IMG/VR virus record: IMGVR_UViG_3300035698_016251 | Span: 1-44,708 of that record | DNA: 44,708 nucleotides | Strand: one strand, 5' to 3' | Source of the DNA: a virus | Part shown: in pieces, positions 32,807-41,572 of the stretch | Layout: each line of letters opens with the position of its first letter | Position numbering within the stretch: position 1 is the first letter of the stretch | Program-made: the position numbers and the translations under genes | Notes under the pieces: generated by a model | What the model saw: only the letters and a program-made list of their open reading frames with translations | The model's database searches: none | What the model was told of the DNA's origin: nothing

Positions 32807-35644
32807 ATGGCATGGTCAAATGACATAACAGATTTGGTTTTAAGTGGCGTTCCTATGACTGTCTCTTATAAACTCTATGCTAGGAATGGGTACAGAGCCA
32901 GTAGAGGAGGAGCATGGACTGAAATCCCTGTTAAAGAAAATGGATGGAGTTTGGTAACTACTGATAGTGACCCTGTTGTGAGCAGTGCCACATTTGAATT
33001 AGGAATGATGGATTTTTCTTATTTTGATGAATTTGATCATGATAATGATATTCAATTATGGGCAGGATTAAAATTTGAATGCACTGTAACTTATTTTGAT
33101 TTAAGTACAGAGACAGGGATAATTTACAGGGGCCTGTTACATACGAAGCAAATAGTAGATTCTAATTTAATAGTTTCATCTTATGATTTAATTGGAAAAA
33201 TTAAAACTTCTTTAGTGGCACTGGATCTTGAAGCTGATTTAGTAGAGGATCCATTGAATCCCGGTGTCTATATTTTCAATGATGTTGAGTTGGCACATGC
33301 TTCTAATTGGGATGAAGCTGGCACTGAATATTCATTTGAAATTGATAGAATTGTCGGTTACTCATGGGCGTTCGACCATAATATTAGAACTAGAACTCGC
33401 AGAGTATGGCGACCGGGAACCTATATTATTGAAAGAGATACCGGTGCTGGATATGTAGAGGTGACAGCAACTGAATATTACATAGACACAGTATTAGGAC
33501 TGGTGAGATTTTATGATGATCAATTTGGTGGATATGTAGGAATCAGAGTACAAGAGATTAGTGTATATGAAGAAGGCACACTTGAATTGGTAGATATTTT
33601 AGAGTCTCTTTTATTGGAGGCTCATTCATGTTGTGAAGATTTAATAGTTCCGGGTGAAATTGATTCAGATTGTTTAGGCATGGGCGCAATAACTTCCATG
33701 CTTAGAAATAATTTATCAGGCACTATGAATTTTGTAGCAGACTCCTCTCAAATAATTGGTGCTGGAGGAACAGACTTTCATAATGAGTTGTCAGTGGATG
33801 ATAGGGTTAGCCCTGATGGTGTGAAATATGGAGTAGTTGCCTCTATTGAACCGGGAATGGAAATTATAAATTTAAAGTATCCCTACAGGGGAGCAAATGA
33901 TCCCGGTGCTGTTGGATTTAAATCAACATTGAAAGCATCGGATTTATCCTTAACTAATTATAAATGGAACAGATGTAGAGGAAACGCAGCTGAATGTTAT
34001 AGAGACCTTCAAACAAGATATGCTGATAGTAAAGGATATAAAGTCTGGTTTGATCATTACAATAATCAAATCAAAGGACAACGAGTAGTAATAAAAGAGG
34101 ATGATAATGCTGATTTTATTTTAGGACCAATTGGCAGTTTGACAACTACACTCACTACCGAAGATTTTGCCAGTGCTGTTCAAACCACTGGAGTGAGTGG
34201 CAGATCAAAAAATTTAATAACACAAGCCGGGGCAGTATTGGACATTGTAGCAGCTGCCCCAGCTTTAGGGTATGGATTGCAACCGGGATACACTTCATGG
34301 GGAGTTATTTCATGGTCACTTTTAAAAGCAGGAAATGAAGCTGCTCTTGCTGATCTGGATATGAATTTTGTAGGAGCAGTTTATTATTTATCTGCCACTG
34401 GAGATTTAGAAGACATTACTTATCGTGATTTTGTAAAGATTGATCTTGGATCAGAACATCAATTGGAAAAGATAGTTCTGTATAACTTACCTTATAAGAA
34501 TAGTGGAAATCATAAACAAGGTTTCACTCTTACAGGGTCTTTGGATGACGTGACTTATACCCAACTAACACCTGAAACTACTCATCTGGAGTTAGGAAGT
34601 AATGAGGACATGGAAGTTGATGTAGAAGATTCTTCTCCAGTCAGATATATTATGATTGCCTGTAGAGGAGTTAAATGGTCAATTCAGAATGATAATAATA
34701 AAGTAATGGGTTTAAGAGAAGTTTTAATTTATGGCACCTCAACTATTTGTGTAACCGCTTGCAATCAATCATGTGTGCCTTATGGGTACAGAGCAAATGC
34801 CACAGGGACAATAACATTTAATGCTGGTGGACCTCCTTACACAGCAACAGGAATTGGTACAAATTTTGGAGGAGCAGGAGAGCCAATTGTAGGAAGTGCA
34901 ATTGCATTGACCGCAGATTTAGATTCATGGGCTATTATTGAAACTATAAATGCTCCCACTGGTGCTAATTGTGTGGAATTGGTATATCCTTATAGTGATT
35001 GCGCAGCTGTCCCTGTTGGTCCCGGTGCTTTTAAATTTACAAATAATGATCCTCCATATATCGAAAATGAAGGTGGACATTTCTTAGGTGGTGAAAAGCA
35101 TGATGATTCAGGGCTCGCCACTGCTTCAGCAGCTAATCAAATAACAGATATTGGAAAAGCATGGATAGTGGATGAATGGAGTAATTCAACTTTAAGAATT
35201 CTAGATGGTGCACAAGCAGGGGATTATTTAGTCATTGGAAACACTGCTACTCAATTAAATGTTACTGGAATGCTGGATCCGGGGCTGGCTGTTTATGTTG
35301 TTTTCGAAGATAATTTCATAATTGATTGGGTTCCAGATTTAGTTCATAAGATGTTCAATGTTACACATCAAACTCAGTCAGATGAATCAGGTTTAGTTCT
35401 AACTGACACACAAGCAAAAGACAGAGCATTTTTATTATTGGATGAAATGAGAAGATTATATAGATTGGTTGTTTGGAGTGGATTATTTGATCCAAGAATA
35501 AGTATTTTTGATACTGTGAAAGTAATTGATAATAGAAGAAATGCAGGGAGTGAATCTTTGTATTATTTAGCTCAATCTTTAACAAGACAGGAATCTCAAA
35601 TAAGAATTGAGGGCACTGAATTTAGTGCAGGAATAGCGGAATGA
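32807..35644 (+). CDS. Large tail-tip protein with discoidin-like and inserted beta modules
   Basis: 945 residues. Beginning resembles tail-associated hub proteins. Residues about 500-640 (YYLSATGDLEDITYRDFVKIDLGSEHQLEKIVLYN and following) look like a galactose-binding F5/8-type domain, often used to bind sugars. Modules like that of the gene at 25009 occur at about 303-366 (GTDFHNELSVDDRV) and 663-745. The C-terminal 150 residues resemble the end of hub proteins. Overlaps the next gene by four bases. Confidence 0.65.
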   Translation: MAWSNDITDLVLSGVPMTVSYKLYARNGYRASRGGAWTEIPVKENGWSLVTTDSDPVVSSATFELGMMDFSYFDEFDHDNDIQLWAGLKFECTVTYFDLSTETGIIYRGLLHTKQIVDSNLIVSSYDLIGKIKTSLVALDLEADLVEDPLNPGVYIFNDVELAHASNWDEAGTEYSFEIDRIVGYSWAFDHNIRTRTRRVWRPGTYIIERDTGAGYVEVTATEYYIDTVLGLVRFYDDQFGGYVGIRVQEISVYEEGTLELVDILESLLLEAHSCCEDLIVPGEIDSDCLGMGAITSMLRNNLSGTMNFVADSSQIIGAGGTDFHNELSVDDRVSPDGVKYGVVASIEPGMEIINLKYPYRGANDPGAVGFKSTLKASDLSLTNYKWNRCRGNAAECYRDLQTRYADSKGYKVWFDHYNNQIKGQRVVIKEDDNADFILGPIGSLTTTLTTEDFASAVQTTGVSGRSKNLITQAGAVLDIVAAAPALGYGLQPGYTSWGVISWSLLKAGNEAALADLDMNFVGAVYYLSATGDLEDITYRDFVKIDLGSEHQLEKIVLYNLPYKNSGNHKQGFTLTGSLDDVTYTQLTPETTHLELGSNEDMEVDVEDSSPVRYIMIACRGVKWSIQNDNNKVMGLREVLIYGTSTICVTACNQSCVPYGYRANATGTITFNAGGPPYTATGIGTNFGGAGEPIVGSAIALTADLDSWAIIETINAPTGANCVELVYPYSDCAAVPVGPGAFKFTNNDPPYIENEGGHFLGGEKHDDSGLATASAANQITDIGKAWIVDEWSNSTLRILDGAQAGDYLVIGNTATQLNVTGMLDPGLAVYVVFEDNFIIDWVPDLVHKMFNVTHQTQSDESGLVLTDTQAKDRAFLLLDEMRRLYRLVVWSGLFDPRISIFDTVKVIDNRRNAGSESLYYLAQSLTRQESQIRIEGTEFSAGIAE

Positions 35645-37431
35645 CTACTGGTTTTTCTCCATATACTAATAGGACTGAATCTCGTATTCGTATTACCGGG
35701 CGTGTATTTGAGGATAAATTTCGTCAAGCTAATAAATTTAAAAAGCCAGTTGATAGCAATACCAGTATCACTGTGGCTTCTCCACCTACTCCACCTGCAT
35801 CTTCTTTAATACATATTGACGTGGTTGATCCAACTATAAATGATGATATAAGTGCAGGGTATGAGGTTGGAACTTTATGGATTAACACTGTTTTAGACAC
35901 TATTTTCATTTGTGTTGATGATACAATAGGAGCTGCGGTTTGGGTTGGTTCAGGTGCGGATGTTAAGGTAGCAATTGATGCCCTTGCTACTGCTGGGTAT
36001 CTTGGTGCAGCTTATAATGATGGAGTATTTCGAGTTGATGATAGTGATGTTTATAGTGATGGCGGAGATTTTATAACATTATTAATTGAAGAATTTTACA
36101 CTCGCAGAGATGAGTGGCTTCAGAATGGTTTTGTGAATAGAGCGCTCTCAACACTTTTATTCACGGATGGTACAAGAACTTTAAGCTGTCAACCAACAGG
36201 TGTTAATTTTGATTATTATGTTGAGGGAGTTAAATATACGACAACTGGTGATACAGTTATAATCACCAATGTTGAAGGTGTCCATGCTGTTTATTATGAC
36301 GGTGCTGTTTTAACATCATTGGCAAATCCAACTGATGCTCAAATGAGGACTCTGATTGTAGCAAGATGCCTTGTCTCATTTGTATATTGGGATGTATCAG
36401 CGGTTAAAGGAATATATGTAGGTGAGGAAAGACATGGGATGTCAATATCCCCGGTAACACACGCTTATTTGCATTTCATTGAAGGCTGTAGATGGCTCTC
36501 CGGTCTTGGCTTAAATACAATGGTTGTGGATGGAACTGGAAACAATGCAACTGATTGTCAATTTGGTGTTGATGCTGGAGCTATTGCGGATGAAGATATA
36601 TATTGGGCGATTAGTGCAGTAGCATTAGCGACTGGATTGCCCTTGTATTATATGCTAAATGCTGGTGCTGAATGGCAACGATATGTGGATGCTGGCTATT
36701 CTATTAGAACGCAAGATGATACTGTTAATACAAGACTTGCATACAATGAATGGACTGGAGCTGCATGGCAATTAACAGAAGTTGCTAATGCTAATTATGT
36801 TCTTTACCATGTATTCGCTACGACTGAAAAAGATAAACCTATGATCTGTATCATGGGGCAAAATGAATATCTGAATAAATCAGCCGCAAGGGAAGGGGCT
36901 AAAAGTGAAATTCATTCTTTAGTTTTAGATGATATTTTGTTTCCTGAAATTCGACCGATTGCAACATTTATAAATCAGTCAAAATTAACTTACACAAATT
37001 TAAAAAATGCAAGGGTAGTTTCAACAGAGGATGGAGAGGATTATATTGATTGGAGAAATGAGGTTATTTCGAGAGTGGCGGTTTCAACAGATCTCCATAA
37101 TAATCTTTCAGGAAAGCAGGGCGGTACTGCCAGTGAATATTATCATTTAACGAATGCTGAATATCTTAAACTGTTGAAGAAAACATCGACAGATACAGTG
37201 GCGGTGAATGGATACACTGATTTCGACTGTGGGGCAATATCAGACGATGCTATTGACCATGTATGCTTTGCTGTCGTTGAATCAATTGACGGCGTTCACC
37301 ATGCAGAGAATAGACCACGATCCCCACAATTAGGCGGGGTTTCGTTTAAATGGTACAAGGATACAAACTTGTACGTTAGAGTTTACAATGACGGTGCAAC
37401 CGATGTGACCGTGAAAGTATTTTACACTTAG
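35641..37431 (+). CDS. Tail fibre/baseplate-type protein
   Basis: 596 residues. A C-terminal TDLHNNLSGKQGGTASEYYHLTNAEYLKL segment near 485-515 is a fibre-type repeat common in phage tail proteins. Before it lie long beta-rich segments. Likely the host-binding fibre or its attachment, by position. Confidence 0.7.
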   Translation: MTTGFSPYTNRTESRIRITGRVFEDKFRQANKFKKPVDSNTSITVASPPTPPASSLIHIDVVDPTINDDISAGYEVGTLWINTVLDTIFICVDDTIGAAVWVGSGADVKVAIDALATAGYLGAAYNDGVFRVDDSDVYSDGGDFITLLIEEFYTRRDEWLQNGFVNRALSTLLFTDGTRTLSCQPTGVNFDYYVEGVKYTTTGDTVIITNVEGVHAVYYDGAVLTSLANPTDAQMRTLIVARCLVSFVYWDVSAVKGIYVGEERHGMSISPVTHAYLHFIEGCRWLSGLGLNTMVVDGTGNNATDCQFGVDAGAIADEDIYWAISAVALATGLPLYYMLNAGAEWQRYVDAGYSIRTQDDTVNTRLAYNEWTGAAWQLTEVANANYVLYHVFATTEKDKPMICIMGQNEYLNKSAAREGAKSEIHSLVLDDILFPEIRPIATFINQSKLTYTNLKNARVVSTEDGEDYIDWRNEVISRVAVSTDLHNNLSGKQGGTASEYYHLTNAEYLKLLKKTSTDTVAVNGYTDFDCGAISDDAIDHVCFAVVESIDGVHHAENRPRSPQLGGVSFKWYKDTNLYVRVYNDGATDVTVKVFYT

Positions 37432-37446
37432 AACGAGGTATAACAA

Positions 37447-38988
37447 ATGAGAAAACTATGGTTAATATTTATAATGCTTCTATTCATCGGGTGTTCACAG
37501 GCAGCTCCTGATAGGTTTGGAGTATCACCGCCAACGATGTCCCCTGCAAGTGCAGCCGAGATGGTCTATCCGGTTCTTATCGGGATTAATGCTAATGCTG
37601 ATGGAACTGATGAATACTATATATACGCTGAAACGTATTCAACATCAACCTATTCCGGCGTTCAAATTGGTACTGATGATTTCAAACAAGACGTACAAAA
37701 AGCGCAAAGAAACGCTATTGTTCACATGACAGATGGTCAATGGATGATTGTGGCTATTGAGGACAGTGGCGATCTTGAATTGTGGGCATCAGATGTAACT
37801 GGCTGGGATATAGGCGTTACGTGGACGCTAATTGATGATGACGCAACAAGTGACTGGATAAGCATAGATTGTTTGAGTTATCAAAACGGTATTCATGCGA
37901 TTAATGCGAATAATTCACCAGTTGGATTTGCAGCTAGTATATTCCCTGATGGTGCAGGGGCTTGGTTTGAATACCCTTATCTACTTGAATCTTATTCAGG
38001 TATCACTTTGGACAAAGAATTAACCGGTTGGTTTGTTGCCTACGGTGATGGTTTTTTTGGTATTGGGCATGATTACAAAGCAGATATTTCTACAGGGGGG
38101 TATGGAATTGCAGATGCAAACGACCAAATAATAACAGACGATGCTGGTAGTATCTGGCTATTCAAGCCTGACTTTACTGATAACGATTTAGACGTTGCGA
38201 TATTCACTGACATTTACGGAATCATGCTTGAGGATGATCCAACGCTTAACGCAATCACAGAGGAAATATTAAACCTATCAGGCGATAACACCCTCATTGA
38301 TTACAACACTGTCACGAACTTTAAGGATAATACAATCCACGTTGTTACTGTTGAGAGAGCAGAAACAGAGGGCGAATTACTTGGGACTTCATACCCTATC
38401 AATAGCGGAATTCAAGTCAATAAAGTTTTTTTTGTAACGGGTGATTCAACAGGTGAAATAGCCATTGGCGATACAATCAGAGTTTCCAGTTCAACATGTA
38501 ATGATGGCGATTACACGGTAGCCGGGACGGGTGTTGTAGGGGCTAGTACTCTCATTCAGACGAATGAGGCTATTCCTTGCGCTACTTGGGACGGCAATAT
38601 CCAAGAAGTAACCGTTGTCACAATCATGACATACGACCTCAACTATTATCGCAGAGACCAGAATGGCTGGAGCGATGCGACGACAGTTGATACTTGGGTT
38701 TTCAATTACGGAACTGCAAATAATGAGGCTGCAAACACGGTTCAGGAATTAGGAACGTTCCCGCAAATAAGCATTAGGAATTCAGGTAGCGATTCAAACA
38801 TCGTTCTATATTTCTTAGAGGCGATCCCGGCAGCTACATCATATAGAGATTTAAGGCGTGAAATTCTAATCGCAGATGATTATTATCTTTATGCAACGCC
38901 AGCGGAATGGACACAAACGACTGATATTGATTCAAGTACTGAGGACGTTAGATTCTGCTTAACGATAGGCAATCACCCAGAACTTTAG
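37447..38988 (+). CDS. Predicted lipoprotein (phage-encoded, tail region)
   Basis: 513 residues. The start is a lipoprotein signal: MRKLWLIFIMLLFIGCSQ, with lipobox-like FIGC and the lipidated Cys at 16. The remainder is a beta-rich secreted-type protein with repeated Asp/Gly strands. A lipidated, secreted protein is not expected in a virion, so it may be exported by the infected cell, for example for superinfection exclusion. Base composition is more GC-rich than the genes before it. GAGG upstream. Confidence 0.6.
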   Translation: MRKLWLIFIMLLFIGCSQAAPDRFGVSPPTMSPASAAEMVYPVLIGINANADGTDEYYIYAETYSTSTYSGVQIGTDDFKQDVQKAQRNAIVHMTDGQWMIVAIEDSGDLELWASDVTGWDIGVTWTLIDDDATSDWISIDCLSYQNGIHAINANNSPVGFAASIFPDGAGAWFEYPYLLESYSGITLDKELTGWFVAYGDGFFGIGHDYKADISTGGYGIADANDQIITDDAGSIWLFKPDFTDNDLDVAIFTDIYGIMLEDDPTLNAITEEILNLSGDNTLIDYNTVTNFKDNTIHVVTVERAETEGELLGTSYPINSGIQVNKVFFVTGDSTGEIAIGDTIRVSSSTCNDGDYTVAGTGVVGASTLIQTNEAIPCATWDGNIQEVTVVTIMTYDLNYYRRDQNGWSDATTVDTWVFNYGTANNEAANTVQELGTFPQISIRNSGSDSNIVLYFLEAIPAATSYRDLRREILIADDYYLYATPAEWTQTTDIDSSTEDVRFCLTIGNHPEL

Positions 38989-39055
38989 CAAATTATCCAG
39001 AATTATGATAAACTTTAAATATATGAATTTCACATACAGCACGGAGGCTTGATAG

Positions 39056-39328
39056 ATGAAAGCATTCAAACAAAAGCTTAATGGAAATGCAGGACTCGTA
39101 ATCACATCAGGAATGATTCTATTAGTGATAGTAGTTATCACGTTTGGATTTATGATAATAGAAAAAGTAGAGGCTGTGACTGAAATTAAAGTTGATAATA
39201 AAATCATGACATCCAACAAAGAGATCAATGGAATACTCTCTGAAATGGAAAGTAAGATGGATAATTCATTTCATAATATTGATTTGAGATTGGCAAGAAT
39301 TGAGGATAAAATAGAAGAGCAAAAATAA
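39056..39328 (+). CDS. Small membrane protein with coiled-coil tail
   Basis: 90 residues. One hydrophobic helix at about 14-35 (LVITSGMILLVIVVITFGFMII), then a long coiled coil (EINGILSEMESKMDNSF). Preceded by GGAGG. Resembles holin-like or hemolysin XhlA-like phage proteins, without proof. Confidence 0.5.
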   Translation: MKAFKQKLNGNAGLVITSGMILLVIVVITFGFMIIEKVEAVTEIKVDNKIMTSNKEINGILSEMESKMDNSFHNIDLRLARIEDKIEEQK

Positions 39329-39354
39329 CGATTGGTGAATTTATTTTATAAAAG

Positions 39355-39382
39355 GCTGGACAGTATCCTCCCCCTGTCCAGC
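39355..39382. terminator. Bidirectional terminator between convergent genes
   Basis: GCTGGACAG (39355-39363) pairs with CTGTCCAGC (39374-39382) around a ten-base loop. TAAATTTT follows on the plus strand and CTTTTAT on the minus strand. It separates the plus-strand gene ending at 39328 from the minus-strand HNH gene ending at 39454. Confidence 0.6.
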
Positions 39383-39453
39383 TAAATTTTAAGTGGTATA
39401 ATGAAAGTAAGGTGATAAAAAATAATATGATATTTTCAAAATCAGAAAAATGG

Positions 39454-39951
39454 TTATCCTTTTTTGGATTTCCTCCATTTATTTTTTTTAGTACATTTGT
39501 CACAGAATCGGGTACTTGCTTGTGCATCAAATTTAGAACCACAGCGTTGGCAGACTTTAGAATAGTAGTTCTTGAAAGAACACTTTTTGCATTTATATTG
39601 ACTAATGTCTTGTATGCGTTTAAACATGCTAGGGCTACACCACTTTTCCTTGCCACAAATAACGCATTTAACAATTTGCCCTTTGGCAAGATGAAGTCGT
39701 GTATGAACACCCCTTTCGAGAACTTCAAGATTATCTGGGGAGTTGTCTGCTCTATCACCGTTTCTGTGATGAACCACTTCGGTTTTTGTAAGTTTTCGTC
39801 CAAGAATAGTTTCCATTATTTTATGGTGTTCTCTTTTGCCATCATAAGCACCATGTTCTTGAGAACAAAGTATAACGTAGCCATCCCTATCGATGGTCTT
39901 TCCACATTTGTAACCTGGATGATTTTTTCCTATTTGTTGACACTTTTTCAT
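39454..39951 (-). CDS. HNH endonuclease with C-terminal zinc ribbons
   Basis: 165 residues. HNH core at about 41-85: REHHKIMETILGRKL, VVHHRNGDRADNSPDNLEVLERGVHTRLH. It follows an N-terminal segment with CGK...GYVILC and is followed by CVICG, CKKC, CQRCG and CDKC pairs. Homing-type HNH nucleases have this mix. It is transcribed against the surrounding plus-strand genes, has its own control region, and is flanked by a bidirectional terminator, which fits a mobile gene inserted between operons. Confidence 0.8.
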   Translation of the reverse strand: MKKCQQIGKNHPGYKCGKTIDRDGYVILCSQEHGAYDGKREHHKIMETILGRKLTKTEVVHHRNGDRADNSPDNLEVLERGVHTRLHLAKGQIVKCVICGKEKWCSPSMFKRIQDISQYKCKKCSFKNYYSKVCQRCGSKFDAQASTRFCDKCTKKNKWRKSKKG

Positions 39952-39957
39952 ACCATA

Positions 39958-39986
39958 ATAATAACACCTAGACTAGGTGTAGTCAA
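39958..39986 (-). promoter_or_regulatory. Promoter of the minus-strand HNH gene
   Basis: Minus strand: TTGACT (39986-39981), 17-base spacer, TATTAT (39963-39958). The spacer is a perfect palindrome. The expected start is the A of the ATG at 39951 and no ribosome site is seen, so the message may be leaderless. Confidence 0.45.
39964..39980. promoter_or_regulatory. 17-bp operator-like palindrome
   Basis: ACACCTAGACTAGGTGT: eight-base perfect arms around one base. It fills the spacer of the HNH promoter and lies about 30 bases before the divergent gene's -10 box, the right place for a repressor that controls both. Confidence 0.55.
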
Positions 39987-40009
39987 TGTATATCCAGTCA
40001 AATTTTTTA

Positions 40010-40018
40010 TGATATAAT
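40010..40018 (+). promoter_or_regulatory. Extended -10 promoter of the holin-like/secreted gene pair
   Basis: TGATATAAT (extended -10, TATAAT at 40013-40018), with no clear -35. Start would fall near 40025, just before the GAGG of the gene at 40034. Confidence 0.4.
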
Positions 40019-40033
40019 CTAGTGAGGTGCATG

Positions 40034-40237
40034 ATGATTACATCGACAAAATTTATTACAAACATAGTAGCGATGATATGCGTTACATTCGTGATGTGCT
40101 GGCTGATTCAAATTGAAAACTTAGAATATATCGCTTATTATTTCGGCGCAATGACGGTGTTCGCAGGTGGATACACAGGCACAAAGACATTGCAGAATTT
40201 ATTAATAAAACCAATCAACAAGAACGGAGGTTCATAA
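40034..40237 (+). CDS. Small membrane protein, two hydrophobic helices
   Basis: 67 residues from the ATG at 40034, which has GAGG six bases upstream; ATG at 40031 or GTG at 40022 are alternatives. Hydrophobic stretches at about 9-24 (VAMICVTFVMCWLI) and 33-47. Topology fits a class II or III holin; no endolysin was identified. Overlaps the next gene by one base. Confidence 0.5.
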   Translation: MITSTKFITNIVAMICVTFVMCWLIQIENLEYIAYYFGAMTVFAGGYTGTKTLQNLLIKPINKNGGS

Positions 40238-40929
40238 TGAAATTAAACAGATTTTACACAGTGATTTTTATTGTAATGGTGATTTTCCTTTTTCAGCCTT
40301 TGACAATGGTGAACGCTGATCCTGATGTCAAACTTGGAATACAGGCAGGGCAAGGACTGAGTACCAGCGATGGAATGTTTACAGTATCAAAGTCAATTCT
40401 TAAAATATCAACCGTAGATTCGGGGATATTTGGGTTAATTCCTTATTTGACTGAGGACTATCTCCTGCTTGATGCTGATGGAAGCACGGTGTTTCATTCA
40501 CTTGAAACATTTATGAATATAGGAATGGACACAGACAGTTATCAGGTAAGCGTTATATTCATTGAGGATAATGTTATTGAATATGATTTTGATGGCATTG
40601 GTATCAACTGGATACTGCCTATTACATGGACAGAAGAAATCATTTCCTTAACAAAAGAAGAGAACATATACATCAAACACAAGAGCGTTCGATTAGGAGT
40701 TTATAATGATGGTGATTCAAACTGGCTAATGAAACTTGATGGTGAATATCCGATATATAACGGTGAAAATTACATGGCTGAATTCAACATTAATTATGGT
40801 GGTGGTCATGTGAATGTAGTTCAAGCTTTGATAGATCATCCATTAAGTCCGGGTGGAGATTTGCATATTCAGGCTGGATACTGGCGTGGCGTGTATGGAG
40901 TTATGATGACAAAAAGATTTATAAATTAG
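40237..40929 (+). CDS. Secreted/periplasmic hypothetical protein
   Basis: 230 residues with a clear signal peptide: KLNRF, a hydrophobic core at 8-19 and a cleavage-like site near VNA-DPD (about 27-28). The mature part is beta-rich (VKLGIQAGQGLSTSD, INYGGGHVNVV, LHIQAGYWRGVYGVMM), perhaps a small barrel or outer-surface protein. GGAGG precedes the ATG. A stem-loop terminator follows. May act on the host envelope; not recognised. Confidence 0.6.
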   Translation: MKLNRFYTVIFIVMVIFLFQPLTMVNADPDVKLGIQAGQGLSTSDGMFTVSKSILKISTVDSGIFGLIPYLTEDYLLLDADGSTVFHSLETFMNIGMDTDSYQVSVIFIEDNVIEYDFDGIGINWILPITWTEEIISLTKEENIYIKHKSVRLGVYNDGDSNWLMKLDGEYPIYNGENYMAEFNINYGGGHVNVVQALIDHPLSPGGDLHIQAGYWRGVYGVMMTKRFIN

Positions 40930-40973
40930 ATAGTTCCTTAGAGAGCCCTTTTGTCGGTCTTCTATTTATTTGG

Positions 40974-41003
40974 CAGTGAGCAGTTTCTTGCTCACTGTTT
41001 TTT
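40974..41003 (+). terminator. Intrinsic terminator after the secreted protein gene
   Basis: CAGTGAGCA (40974-40982) pairs with TGCTCACTG (40989-40997); six-base loop; then six T. The downstream ATTGTTCA is repeated after the next terminator. Confidence 0.8.
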
Positions 41004-41054
41004 ATTGTTCAAAACCATTAAAGTAGAAACAGAGACAGACTTTGAATATGAGTC

Positions 41055-41084
41055 TTGACATGATGTAAGATTTGTATGTATAAT
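41055..41084 (+). promoter_or_regulatory. Perfect-box sigma-70 promoter of candidate small RNA
   Basis: TTGACA (41055-41060), 18-base spacer, TATAAT (41079-41084). Both boxes match the consensus exactly. No plus-strand gene begins within the following 90 bases. Confidence 0.7.
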
Positions 41085-41090
41085 GTGCTG

Positions 41091-41168
41091 GAATGGGAAG
41101 TTTAGTACTCCATTATACTATCCAAAATTCCAGAGTTTATTACCTTAAATTTTAAACTCTGGTTTTTT
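41091..41168 (+). ncRNA. Candidate small RNA, about 78 nt
   Basis: Bounded by the promoter at 41055-41084 and the terminator at 41130-41168. The 5' half can fold AATGGG with CTCCATT (six pairs with one G-U), the 3' half is the terminator stem. The only open frame is a 20-codon ORF without ribosome site that runs into the terminator. The terminator could alternatively serve the minus-strand operon, but that does not explain the plus-strand promoter. Confidence 0.5.
41130..41168. terminator. Terminator of small RNA, possibly bidirectional
   Basis: CCAGAGTTTA (41130-41139) pairs with TAAACTCTGG (41153-41162), then six T. On the minus strand AATTTTGG follows the stem, so it may also end the operon that finishes at 41180. 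Confidence 0.8.
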
Positions 41169-41179
41169 ATTGTTCAGAG

Positions 41180-41572
41180 TTATTTATTAAAGCAAAGTGG
41201 AAGATGAATTCTATCAGGATAATTCTTTTGTTCAATGATAAATTGTGACTCTGGTATCCCTGTATTTGGTTCCTTCTTATGCTGAATTGCAAATTTCCAA
41301 GGACAATGTTTTGCCCATATTATTAATAAATTTTCATTCATATTTATGAGTATGTTAAAAGGTTTACTGTCTAATTCTTTGAGGGATAAAGGAGCCAAAT
41401 CATATCTATGATAAAAACCTTTTGTGATTCTCCCCTGTGCTAGGACTAATTCATCATTTAAAAGATACTCACATATTGATCCATTTTCATTAAGGATTAA
41501 CTCAATTTCAAATGAACTATTCGTATTTCTAATGATCCAAGTCTTTTGTATTATATATGGAGGCTTAAACAT
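41180..41572 (-). CDS. Hypothetical protein
   Basis: 130 residues, beta-rich N-terminal half (YIIQKTWIIRNTNSSFEIELILN), no family recognised. Last gene of the minus-strand operon, overlapping the upstream gene by eight bases. Confidence 0.6.
   Translation of the reverse strand: MFKPPYIIQKTWIIRNTNSSFEIELILNENGSICEYLLNDELVLAQGRITKGFYHRYDLAPLSLKELDSKPFNILINMNENLLIIWAKHCPWKFAIQHKKEPNTGIPESQFIIEQKNYPDRIHLPLCFNK

Noticed and set aside
39412-40017. Plus-strand 201-codon frame across the HNH gene
   Set aside because: It is the antisense of a clear HNH gene with paired zinc cysteines and lacks its own motifs.
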